64,000 nucleotides of DNA. Source: Sipunculus nudus. Its lineage: Eukaryota > Annelida > Sipuncula > Golfingiida > Sipunculidae. Positions 26,201 to 39,199 of this stretch are shown here, piece after piece. Numbering within the stretch: the stretch's first letter is position 1; each line of letters starts with the position of its first letter. The DNA lies in contig CM049307.1 of NCBI GenBank assembly GCA_026874595.1, positions 53,544,370-53,608,369 on the forward strand. Direction: 5' to 3'. The notes beneath the pieces were generated by a model. The model worked only from the letters and a program-made list of their open reading frames with translations. It searched no databases and was not told where the DNA came from. The position numbers were made by a program, and so were the translations under genes.

Positions 26201-29200
26201 GTGCATAAGTGGTTACAGGTGGCGCCACCAGTTTTGCATATGATGAAGAGCTATGCAAGATCTATAAACAAGCAAAATTTTGGCCCAATTGGTCAAACGG
26301 TTCCCGAGATATGAGCCTGGATGTCTGCAGAGTAAAAGTGAATGTAGGTGGCACCTGTCATAAAATCGAAAAAGCTGTCCAGGATGTATAAACCTGCAAA
26401 ATTTCAGGTGGATAAGTCAAACAACTGCTGAGATATGAGTGATTTTATCCCAAGGCAGATGAACAGATGAACGCTGTGCAAAAATGGTTGCAGATGGCGC
26501 CACCAGTTTTGCATAAAATGAAGAGCTATGCAAGATCTATAGACATGCAAAATTTTGGCCAAATCAGTCAAATGGTTCTTGAGATATAAGCTTGGATGTC
26601 TGCAGAGTAAATGTGAATGTAGGTGACGCCACCTGTCATAAAATCGAGAAAGCTGTCCAGGATGTATAAACCAGCAAAATTTCAGATGGATAAGTCAAAC
26701 CACTGCTGAGATATGAGTGATATTATCCCAAGGCAGAAGAACAGATGGACACTGTGCAAAAATGGTTGTAGGTGGCGCCACCATTTTTAGTGTATGTTAT
26801 AAAGCTATCAAAGGGCTACATTTGTGCAAAATTTTTAGCCTGATCGGTCAAATGGTTTCCGAGATATGCGAGTTTATGTGTGGAAACAAACACACAAATG
26901 GACGCTGGGCAGAGAGGAAAGGTCAGAGGTCAACCAAAAATGAGGGCGCAGCAGTTCACATGTGACCTGATGATAAACCCAATTCGCTTAAAATTTAAAC
27001 CAAGTTTTTTCAAACAGTTGAAAGATATAGTCCCAATAATCTGGGAATTCTGCATCTAAACATTGTGTTTAGATGTCTAGATGCTGTGTCTAGACGTTTA
27101 GACACACTGTTTAGACACCCCCCCCTAGAGCCAGGTCAGTTGCCATGGTAATGTCTGGAACCCACCTGTTTGTACTGAGTGACCTCTTGACTTGGCTGCT
27201 GAAACTCAGATTGTTGTCAAATCTGTTTTCAAATACAGAAAGCCTTTTTCAATGGGCTACAATGCTTTTTTAAAACTGTATTGACCCAATCTATTCTTAT
27301 AAAACTGGCAGAACCCTACCATAGAATAATTCTTGTAAAGTTTAAACCAATCAGCTTAACAGTTTCATCATAAATCCATGATTCAGCTAAAAGAGTTAAA
27401 AATTACTTTTTAGCTTGTAAAAAAACACATCAATGTAGGTGGTGCCACCAATACCTCAAAATCAGATATGACATATGTGACAAACATCGGTATAAAATTT
27501 GGTGATGATAGCTCCAGCCATTTCTGAGATTGTAATTTTAGTATGCTTTTTTGGACAGAAGACTAAGTTCAACCTCCTGTAACTCGGCCAAAAATCTCCG
27601 AACTGGAACCATTCGAACAAACTTGAGAGAGATTGTTCCAGGGATCATTTCTGTGAAATATTGGACAATTTGGCTGGAAAGTTTCACAGAAGAAGATTTT
27701 TAAAGGTTTTTCAGCTTTTTCTCTATAAAATCTAAATTAATGCAGATACCCAATAATAAGCTCCAGGGCACCAAGTTTCACATGTGACTAATTCTTACAT
27801 GCAATTTGGAGCTGCTAGCTCCGACGGTTTCTGACTTACAGCCATGGACGGTGGAAAGCCAGCCCTGGACGGCGGACGGCTGACAGCTGACAGACGATGC
27901 TGCGCCATCGCATAAGCTCACAGGTTTGCTAAAAATGCAATTAGCCAAAAAATAAGCAAAATCTGATAGAGTTTTTTAGAGGACTAATTTTTTGCATAAA
28001 ATTTCGTGATGCTAACTCTTGCCGTTTTCAAGATAGTAACAGTTAACGTACAGACGACGGACTTCGCCACACCGTCGCATAAAGCTCACAGGTTCGCCTA
28101 ATGACTAATATACCTGTAACATGTGGTGTTCCACGCTGATAACACACGACTGAATAGTTTTTCTTCTTTGTAATTTACGCCAAGTACTATGTAATGTTTT
28201 ATTGGTTAAGCACAGCTATTTACAATTAGAACCAAAACAAATTACAGTGTTTGGCTGTTCTGGGAAATTTGGCACAGCACGTGATGGGCCCTGAAACTAG
28301 GTCACTTTGTGGGTTGCAGTGAGCTGTCGATCTGAATGGCCTCTCCATGTCAAACTGTCTGGCACGTTGCCAACCACTATGCCAGAATTAGGTCAGTCAA
28401 AGAAAATCGTCAAGGACAATCAATGTATTACCATGGGTTGAAACACTGATTAAATGGGAGCTATTACCATGTTTTCCTGTATTAGCTTGCAATTTTGAAC
28501 TTTTCATTTACCTTAATCTTGTGACAAAATGATATGGCGTACAATTTCATAAGCTACAATACCAGTAATACTGACATGTAAATTTTTTTTTTTACTGTGT
28601 GAATATGTTAACAACATGTCAGTCATCTCCATGACCAGGCAGTGTGTTAGACCAGTTCATTGGCAATTACTGGCAGATCACGGAAAAATTCTTTCCTGTA
28701 TATAAGCAGGATTGGATTTTAGACCATGCTATTTGGGAACAAATTTCCCTGCTTGATTTTGAGACATTACGGTAGATACATGTACTGGTGTCTAAGGATC
28801 AGCCCCAGTATAGTTGTAAAGATACCTTAGCAGTATACAACATGTAGATAAGCCCTAAAAAATAAAAGGTATGGTTCTCAGGCACCATCCTCATCAATTT
28901 AAAACCGCGGCATCAAAATATTTCATTTCAATTTTCAAAAGAAACTTACCAAATCGGATGTTATTTCCAGAAGATGAAATAAATAATTTTGATAAAATTT
29001 CCTTTGTTTTGTAGTGTTTTACATGTTTAGCAAAAATTCTGTTATTATCATGCTTTCTCCTGATCATATGAGGTTAAGTAAACCTATTACATGTGCGTTT
29101 GTTGGTTGATGGGAGGATTTCATCCAGATCCCAGACTTTGTCCTGATCTGACTGGCTGGTACACATGTGACATCAAGGACTGAATTTTATCAACAACTCA

Positions 29201-32200
29201 GATTAAGTAATGCATGTTGTTTTTATTCTCTGCTGAAAATTTGGGACTGACAGAGGCAGAAATACTGTGCTTTTACTGAGATCTAGAATTTTTAGTCACG
29301 GGATTTCCCAGTGTGTGACGTCACTGCCGAGTTGACAGAGCTCATAAATGTGCCAATATTTTTTTAACAAATCACACAACCTCATGTTTTTAGTGGAAAA
29401 ATAGATAGAACAAGTGACCCATGGGTCATGACGCTCAGCTGACTGGGAAGAGATTCGCAAAAGGAAATTTTATCACCAGAATGGTAGTATATACCCATTC
29501 AACTGAAGCATCAAACAGATTAACCAACAGGCCAAGATTTAGTCTGTATTTATATATCTCAAAAATAGAGAAAAATGTGTAAACTTTTAAAACTAGAATA
29601 CGGGTAACCGACAAGTGACTACATGTATCTGCCAAAATCGGATAGTGAGGCATGGATTGAGTGGCAAGGGGAAATAGAGTGAGGTATGTTGCATATTAGC
29701 ATGGATGTCTGCAGCCTAAATGTGTATGTAGGTTGTGCCACCTAACACAAATCCAGAAATCTGTCCAAGTTGTATACACCTGCAAAATTTTAGGCAGAAA
29801 AGTCAAACCACTACATGTATATGAGCGAATTTTGCCCATGGCAGACAAACAGACAAACACTGTGCAAAAATCTTTGCAGGTAACCCCTCCAGTTTTGTGT
29901 ATGATAAAGACCTATGTGAGATCTAAACACATGCACAATTTTGGCCCCATCGGTCAAATGGTTCCTGAGATATGAGCTTGGATGTGTCCAGCGTTAACTA
30001 GAATGTAGGTGGCGCCACCTGTCATAAAATCAAGAAAGCTGTCCACGATGTATAAACCTGCAAAATTTTAGGCAGTTATGTCGAACCACTACAGAGAAAT
30101 GAGTAATTTTAGGCCACGGCAGACTAACAGACAGACGCTGTGCAAACATTGTTACAGGTGGCGCCACCATTTTTTGTGTATGTTACAGAGCTATCAAAGG
30201 GCTACATTTGTATAAATTTTATTTCCTGATCGGTCAAACGGTTCCCGAGATATAAGCTTGGATGTCATCAGCGTGAACGTGAACATAGGTGGCGCCACCT
30301 GTCATAAAATCAAGAAAGCTATCCTGGATGTATACACATGACGAATTTCAGGTGAATTAGCCAATTCACTGCAGAGATATGAGTGATTTTAACCCAAGGC
30401 AGATGAACAGATGGACACTGTGCAAACATGTTTACAGGTGGCGCCACCATTTTTTGTGTATGTTATAAAGCAATCCAAGGGCTACATTTGTATCAATTTT
30501 ATTTCCTGATCGGTCAAACGGTTCCCTAGATATGAGGGTTTATGAGTGGAAACAGACCCACAAATGGACACTGGATAGAGAGGAAAGGTCAGAGGTCAAT
30601 GCAAATTGGTTAGGCACCAGTTCACATGTGACCCGATAATAGGTGTAAGTTTGGGAAAAATCGGTCCATTAGTCTCCGAGGAGCTCTCTGGAAACGAACG
30701 CCGCCACGGCAGAGGAACTCGGTCAAAAACATAGTATCCGCAAAACTTCGTTTTGGCGGATACAAAAATACAGGTGGCTCCACCAGTCTGCAGAAACTAA
30801 TAAAAACACTTAATGGTCAATATCCATGCAAAAAATCATGGTGATCTCTGCATTAGTTGTTCAGATACTTCAGTTTTTGTATCAAATTGTCCATTATTCT
30901 GAGGGATACTTCGGAATCCTATAGCTTGAAGGATATGGGTAACAGAGACCTAATTTCAAGTTTCCACAGGCACCTTTCATGGGCCTCCTTGCATGACAAG
31001 AATGAAGATTCTAGGTCCAGTTGTTGCGATTTGTACCCTGTTGACAGATAACCACATCTTTAAAGGTCTCAAAAAAAAGAAAAAAATTCGTTAAAATTTG
31101 AAAAAAAAATAGAGGTGGCACATCCAGTCTGCAGAAACTGATGGAACAGCTCATGATCAATATGTATGCCGAAAATCATGACCATCAGTGTTGTGGTTAT
31201 TGAAATACTGCAGTTTTTGTATCAAATTTTCCATTATTCATGGGGGGGGGGGGGGGGGTATTTTGGACCCATACAGCTTAAAGAATATGGGTAACAGAGA
31301 CCTAATTTCAAGTTTCCATGGAGACTTTTCATGGGTCTCCCTGTGTGTCAAGAATGAAGATTCTTGGTCCAGTTTTTATGATTTTTGCCCTGTTAACAGA
31401 TGTTCATATCTTTAAAGGTCTCAAAAATACAGAAAAATTTCGTAAAAAAAAACCAACAAATACAGGTGGTGCCACCAGTCTGCAGAAACTTATGAAACAC
31501 TCCATGATCAATATCCATGCAAACAATTATGGCTATCTCTGCATTAGTTGTTCAGATACTTTAGCTTTGGTATCAAATTTTCCATTATTCTGAGCTGTAC
31601 TTTGGAGTGCCATAGCTCAAAGGATATGGGTAACAGAGACCAAATTTCAGGTTTCCATGGAGACTTATCATGGGTCTCCCTGTGTGTCAAGAATGAAGAT
31701 TCTAGGTCCAGTCGTTACGATTTGTACCCTGTTGACAGATAACTACATCCTTAAAGGTCTCAAAAATGGAGAAAACAATTCTTGAACACTGAAAATTACA
31801 GGTGGAGCCACCAGTCTGCACAAACTGATGAAACATCTCATGATCAATATGTATGTCGAAAATCATGACCATCAGTGATGTAGTTAATGAGATATTGAAG
31901 TTTTTGTATGAAATTTTTGACTATTCTGGGGGGGGTAATTTTGGGCCCCATAGCTCGAAGGATATGGGTAACAGAGACCTAATTTCTGGTTTCCATGGAG
32001 ACTTTTCATAGGTCTCTCAGTGTGTCGAAAATGAAAATTTTAGGTCCAGTCGTTACGATTTGTGCCACGCTTACAGATGACAGCATCCTCAAAGGTCTCA
32101 AAAATAGAGGAAAAAATCGTAAAAAATCAAACAGTACAGGTGGCGCCACCAGTCTGCAGGAACTGATCGAACATCTCATGATCAATATGTATGCCAAAAA

Positions 32201-35200
32201 TGAAGACCATCAGTGATGTAGTTATTGAGATATTGAAGTTTTTGTATGAAATTTTTTACTATTCTGGGGGGTACTTTGGGGCCCCATAGCTCAAAGGATA
32301 TGGGTAACAGAGACCTAATTTCTGGTTTCCAAGGAGATTTTTCATGGACCTCTCAGTGTGTCAAGAATTAAGATTCTAAGTCCAGTCTTTATGATTTGTG
32401 CCTTGTTAACAGATGTTCACATTTTTAAAGGTCTCAAAAATAGAGAAAAAAATTCGTAAAAAATCGAAAAATACAGGTGGCGCCACCAGTCTGCAGGAAG
32501 TGATGTAACATCTCATGATCAATATGTATGCCAAAAATCATGACCATCAGTCAAGTAGTTAATGAGGTATTGAAGTTTTTGTATGAAATTTTTGACTTTT
32601 CTGGGGGGTACTTTGGGGCCACATAGCTCGAAGGATATGGGTAACAGAGACCTAATTTCTGGTTTCCAAGGAGATTTTTTATGGACCTCTCAGAATCCCA
32701 AGTTACAAGGTTTTAGGTCCAGCGGTTACGATTTGTGCCTGGTTAACGGACGGACAGACGGACAGACGGACAGACAGACAGACGGACGACGGACAAAGAG
32801 TGATCGCTATAGCTCAGATGACTTTCAGTCAGCTGAGCTAAAAAATGTTTTTCCTCCATGAATTGGGCTTATTTTATGTAAAATCTATATTAATATTTTT
32901 TTCATAGGCAATTATGTTATATGATAATATAATGAGATTTGGAATACGTTTGCTTGACCTATGACATCTTTTTCTAAACATACAAAAAAAGTTATAATAA
33001 AATCCTCCCTAGCATTGATTTCTGAAAACTAGAAAGACATTCACAGAAGGAATTTTATCATCTGAATGCCAAATTTTGCAGATGGTATCCCAATTCAACT
33101 GAAGCATAGCCCAAAGGATATGGATAACTGAGGCCTAAGTTCTGGTTTCAAAGGAGATTTTACATGCACCTTCTTGGATGTCAAGTTAGTAGATTCTAGG
33201 TCCAATGGTTACGATTTGTGGCCTGTTAACAGACAATCACATCTTTGGAGGTCTCAAAAATAAAAATTTTAAGAAAATGAAAATGCGTACAAATTTGAAA
33301 ATATCCAGGTGGTGCCACAAGTCTTCAGGAACTGATGAAACACTTGATGATGAATGTGCATGCAAAGAATCATGGTAATCAATGTGTTAGTTGTTCAGAT
33401 ACTGCAGCTTTTGTATCAAATTTTTAATCATTCTGGGGGTACTTCTGAGCCATATAGCTCAGAGGATATGGGTAACAGAGACCTAATTTCAGGGTTCTAA
33501 GGAGATCTTTCATGGACCTCCCTGGATGTCAAGTTAGAAGTTTCTAGATCCTGCAGTTAGAATTTGTGCCTGGTTAACAGACAAATGGACAGACAGATGA
33601 ACGGAAAACAGACAAAGACTGATCACTATAGCTCAGATGACTTTCAGTCAGCTGAGCTAAAAAGTGTCTGAGAACCAAACCTTATTTTTATTTTGCCTAA
33701 TATATCATAATTATATGTACATACACCAACCACAATCAAGATATACTTGCATGTTTGTATGACATACCTGCACAGCACGATATATTAACCTGAGTACTGT
33801 TACATATCATCTCTACCAGAGGGTTGTCACAATATTTAAGGAACTCAGAATTCAGGTAAAAGTCCTGAAGGCCTTGACCAAGACAGAAATTAGGCAGCAC
33901 CGCCAGGAAGGCCCACTCCAAGGCTCGTCCAATATCAGCCGTCTCAAGCTGAGGAATGGCCAAGATGTTGACTGCCAGCACAGTGGCGACACCTGTCAGT
34001 GCATAAAATTATCACATTAAGCAGCAGCACAGGTGATAATTGTACAGATCCTGACAAGCTCAACATCGAATATAATCATATTATTTACTTTTCTTTATAA
34101 AAAAATTTTATTGGAATGATGTAACATGATGAACACATTTTCTGAATGCTGATACTATTCATCATTATTAATATAATATAAAGCAGAAAATTATTTAATA
34201 TTACTTTATGAAGTATGATGAAAATAACATGCTGCAACATGCGCAGTCTTGTAAGTTTTTTTTACACAAAGAGATCCCCAAAATTCGAGCCAATATTTCA
34301 TGTCAAACAGTAAATGAAGTCCTCTAAAATTGCTCCCAGCACAAGATTTGTATAATGCCTGGTGTATTTATTTAGTGTAAACAATTAGAACAAATTCTTA
34401 ACATTTTCAGCAGAGAAGAAATCTGTATGTCCAACAATTTTTTTTTTCATATATGTAATCTTCCTTGTCTTTATAGACAAACTAACTCATATACAAAATT
34501 TGATAAAAGAAATTAATATGGGACATAAGGCCTGGAGTAGTGACAGTAATGAACTTTTCTATACCTGCCAGTATGTTGAACATGGTCAGCCAGACGAGCC
34601 CGGAGGACGGCACCTTGAACATGAACGACATCAGGTACATCATGGGAAGCATTGCCCAGCCGTAGAGAGCGAACAACAGCAGCACATATCCCCAGCGACC
34701 GTCGTTAATATATGCCTCAATGTTAAAACACACAAAGGTCAAGATGAGCAACAAGCATGGAACAATATAGTTGATGAAGTTCCAGCAAAATGTTGATGAC
34801 CAGAACGTGAATGGATGAACGCCACTGACAAACTGGCTGTGCTTGGCTTTGATCGAACGCTCTTTGACCAAAAACAGCACAAAACTGCTGACCAAGAAAG
34901 ACATGCCAAACATAACATTAAATGAGACTGTAAATCCAATAAAGTCAATTGTGAGATCGTCATTGACCTTGTCCTGCACAGATCTTGGTAGTGGATGGTT
35001 CATGGTGGATATGGTGTAGTTGTCTCTTAGAACGTATCGAAGCAAAACATTATCCAAAGCACCCAAGATCATGGCTGGTGTATGGTAGGCTTGGTCATTG
35101 AACAGCCCTGTCACCTTGATTACTTGTGATGTTGTCGTGGTTTCTTGTGATGTTGTCATGGCAACTTGTGATGATGTCATATTTACTTGTGATGTTGCCA

Positions 35201-38200
35201 TGGTTAACTGTGGTGATCCCATGGCTACTTGGGACAGTGATGAAACATCCTGGTTTTGAAACTTGGCAGCAATTGGGTATCTGCTGTTGTATTCTGGCAA
35301 ACTTTTCACACCGAGATCAACAATAAAGTTGTCCACATTAGGATCTGCTGCATACTTTGACATATTATTTAAATACTGCATTGTCACCTGATCAGTTTTG
35401 ACAACTTGATCAAAATATCCAGCCAGCTCCACAGTGGCGCTACTTGCATTAAGGTCATGGGCAAAAGGCACGTAGCTATGTTTTGCGAACTTGTCCAAGT
35501 TCAGGAGCAGGGGAGGTGAATCTCTGGGTTCGGGTAGCGTTTTTACAACGATGAGTCCCATTATGGTAAAGAAGAGCGGAACCATGAGCTGAGAAGTAGT
35601 TACTAAGACATTGCGTGCCGTGTGTAACATGTGCTTCACAAACATTGCCCAGAATTGTTGCACTCCAAGTTTCAAGCCATGGTTATGTTTCGGCTGTATT
35701 TCCACTGTAACTGAAAGTAAACATTCCACAAGTAATTTCTATATACTCATCAATACATGGCGAGGCAAAAAAACAAAACAATATACTTAACTTTGAGTTG
35801 AATAATAAACTATATTGTATGATAAATCCTGTCAACTGAAAAGTTACAATATTGAAAACCTCTTAAGAAGTTATATGTGTAACATGTGTAAAATGGGCAT
35901 ACAGAATGAATTCAATAAAGTATTAGTATACAGTATTGCCAAGTACATACTGCAATTCATTGCAGCATATCATTTATTCCACACAGAAAGACTGAGAAAG
36001 TTATTTTTTTATAAATTTTATATTTCTTTTTAAATATTATTTATATATTATGCCTGACATATTAACATGAGATATAACCCTTGCAATCTTTTTTGTTACA
36101 ATCTAAAACATTTACATATTTCTTTACATAGATAAATGCAAGACCAAACCAAGATAATTTTGTGGACATAAGCAACATTAAATATTGCAAAGTGACACTG
36201 ATTCATGCTGACGAACCAATAGACTAGTGTACATTTGTTCAGTTCCATCATTGTCAATGTAAAATAAATATTCTTTTTAAATCCTGTGTGTGCTTCATTA
36301 TTTGTAAATGCAACAAATCCTTTGACCAGTCTTTAAAGGTATTATCACCCAATAATTAAAATACTTAAAATAAATCATAAGTGTCATATTATACTGTAGT
36401 GATTACCTTCTGGCTCAGTTGCCCCTGGAAACACCACAGGTGAAGTTGGTCCATTAATCTCCTCAGGTGTAACTGTTAAATTGCTCTCCTCCCCAACCCT
36501 GGAATGAATAATATTGATATGATATTGCCGCACTGGACCATTCATGTATATGCAAGTTTATGCACAACAATAAGTACCCACCATTATGCAGTGTCTATCT
36601 GAACCAATTGACCTTCACATCACAGACCATATGCTCCGCCCTTTTAACTTAATTATTATAATGAGCCCTAAAAAGGCTCCTACACAGAACGTATTCCATG
36701 CCCATGGTTGTGAGAGCTGTTTACCAGACAAGACGTCACAAAAGTTGTTGATGTATGATGTTGCACTGTCTGACTTCATCAACTGGAATTGCTGTTCTCC
36801 ACTGTTGAATATATCGCTTTCATTGTGAACTGTCTTGCCATATTTTGGATTACTGTCTCATACGAATTACATGCCAGGTAAGACATTATTATTCAGTTAG
36901 AGGAATGGTCCCTGCAACCTATGGATTAGAACTTTTTATACTGTCTCCTTTGACATGGGTACTGGTAAAGACTACACATGTTCTGTTTGGCAGAGCTCTG
37001 CCAAATTATAAAAATTCTGTGCTTGTCAGATGATTGACATTTTACAATGCCAACAGTCACCTGACTGGTTGCTCGTTAGTCCAATGTTTATGATTATTCA
37101 TTGAATGAATATGCCATTAAGGTCACGTAGACTTCATGGATAGGTCAATTCATCACACAACAGTCTGCTAGTGCTATTACAGATCTCTAAATAAGACATT
37201 ATGTATTCTACTTTAATTTGAGGATCTGGGCATGGCCAAGATCGTGTAAATTTGCTGATACCTGTCCCCCTTGAAAACAAAGTCTCTGCATATCACAGGC
37301 TGCATGCTGATATCAGTCAAAAGAATCACACAATAGACTACCATCTGGTTCCATCAAGATATTAATATCAGGCTACACTCCTCTCTGTAAGTTATAAGGT
37401 CTCTCCTACTTGTGTCCCTTGAATAAGTATGTGATTGTTAATACAAATTATTACATCTCCCAATGTTTGCTGATATACAAACCACTAAGGTGGCTTGCAT
37501 AGAAAATAGTTGAAAAGACCAGCAGACACTTGACTATCATATCTGACTGATTTTAAAGAGCAAAAATAATTTTAGAGTCCACACCCCTTCATCCATATCT
37601 ATCTTCAGTAAAAATTTCACCAACATTGCTCTTCAGATAATGTGTGCAAAAGGAATTCCAAATTTTCTGCCTGGCCACCATGCTCTTAATCCAACATGTC
37701 TAATATTTTGATAACACCCATCCATTTATGGGTGTTTATCTTCAGTAAAATTTTCAAAGCAATTGCTTTAATGATTCAAGAGATAATGCCTACAAAAGGG
37801 TACACTAAAAGGCTAAACTATTTTTTCTCAAAACCTGATCAACTTGATTTTATTTATGCTCATACCTTAGGAAGACCTCCTCCATGGTTGTGACTGAGGC
37901 ACCAAAACTGCCGATCCCCAGAGCACTACGGCTGTCCTCCAGCTCAATAAACAAGTCCTCAAAATGCTGGGAACTCTCATGTGGCAGGATGTAGGAGAGC
38001 TCAGCGCTGACGTTACTCTCCAGCCTAGCAGTGGGTACGTGGGACAGCACTACTCTTGTGATGCGATCCACATTGCAGTTAGCATCCTTAACAATCACCA
38101 TGTAATAGCCAGCTCCTGCAAAGCAGGGAAATATATTACCGTATTTTCTCCATCTGCATGTCTATTTAAAACCACATTCAGAATTTCTTATTTCCAGTCT

Positions 38201-39147
38201 GTGAATCCCATGAATATTTTTTAGGCAGTGAATTAATGTTATCTGCTGTTGTTGATTATTAAATTTATTTTTTTGGCTATGGTTAGGACACAGCCTATAG
38301 TGGTCAACTCACTGGATATCATTTCCTGATTCAGTGCCATCAGTATTAATAAGACAAAATAGTCAAATTCCAACAGAACTGCAGAGATTCACTCTATTAT
38401 CTTCTATGTTATTCCTTATCCCATGCATATAAAACCTGAAATCCAAAAGAGTATTGATAATATATAATTCTTATAAAAAAATCACATGGTTACCTTACTC
38501 AGTAGTGGCACCATCAAAAGCCCATATATCAATCCTTTACAATATCCTGAGAATGACAATAAAATTCCCCCTAAAGTCTTATTGTGCGAGTGATATTCTG
38601 CAGCAAGTCATTTTTATCCTTATTGCATCAGATGCCATACAAACAACATGCACTTTTAAGACTATGATTCTTACCATATTTATTCTTCAGGAATAGAGAG
38701 GAGCCACAGCACTTGACGACCCCATTAGCCATGATGGCAATCCTGTCTCCGAGCAGGTCAGCCTCGTCCATGAAGTGCGTGGTGAGCAGCATGGTACGTC
38801 CAGGGCGGTGACGCTGCAGGATGTCCCAGGTATGCCGTCTAGCGTCCGGGTCCATACCTGATGTGGGTTCATCCAGGATAACCACCTGAAGATAATTCAT
38901 TTTTTTAATGAGAAAAATACCACTATGTATAATGTTGTTAGTAACTGTCACTTGTAGAAAATTTATGAGAGTCATATTACAATGATGTTAATGGAAGTAT
39001 TGGATTTTTGTTTGGAACAGCCCTTAGATAATTTTAAGGAACAGTCCTTAACTATTTCTATTGGAGTGTTATGAGACCCTGAATTATTGTGCAAGGGTAT
39101 TTGGCTAAAGTGTTTCTCACAAAGATTGAAAAAAATCCACATTTTTC

Positions 39148-39199
<52 letters not shown>

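Larger units (their letters stand above)
25191..28097 (+). repeat. Composite element E2 with alternating palindrome array
   Basis: Starts AGGCCTACAGGCCTAATGCG plus AACCTGTG and ends CACAGGTTTGC (27919-27929), with a second possible end CACAGGTTCGC at 28087-28097. The core is the 25509-26930 array; the rest is the same module types as E1 and E3. Confidence 0.65.

Noticed and set aside
25509-32845. CRISPR-like array of repeats and spacers
   Set aside because: Repeat units are 130-340 bp, the spacer-like parts are themselves repeated, and the gene context is an animal intron.
34500-34796. 98-codon plus-strand frame
   Set aside because: Antisense shadow of ABCA exon 14.
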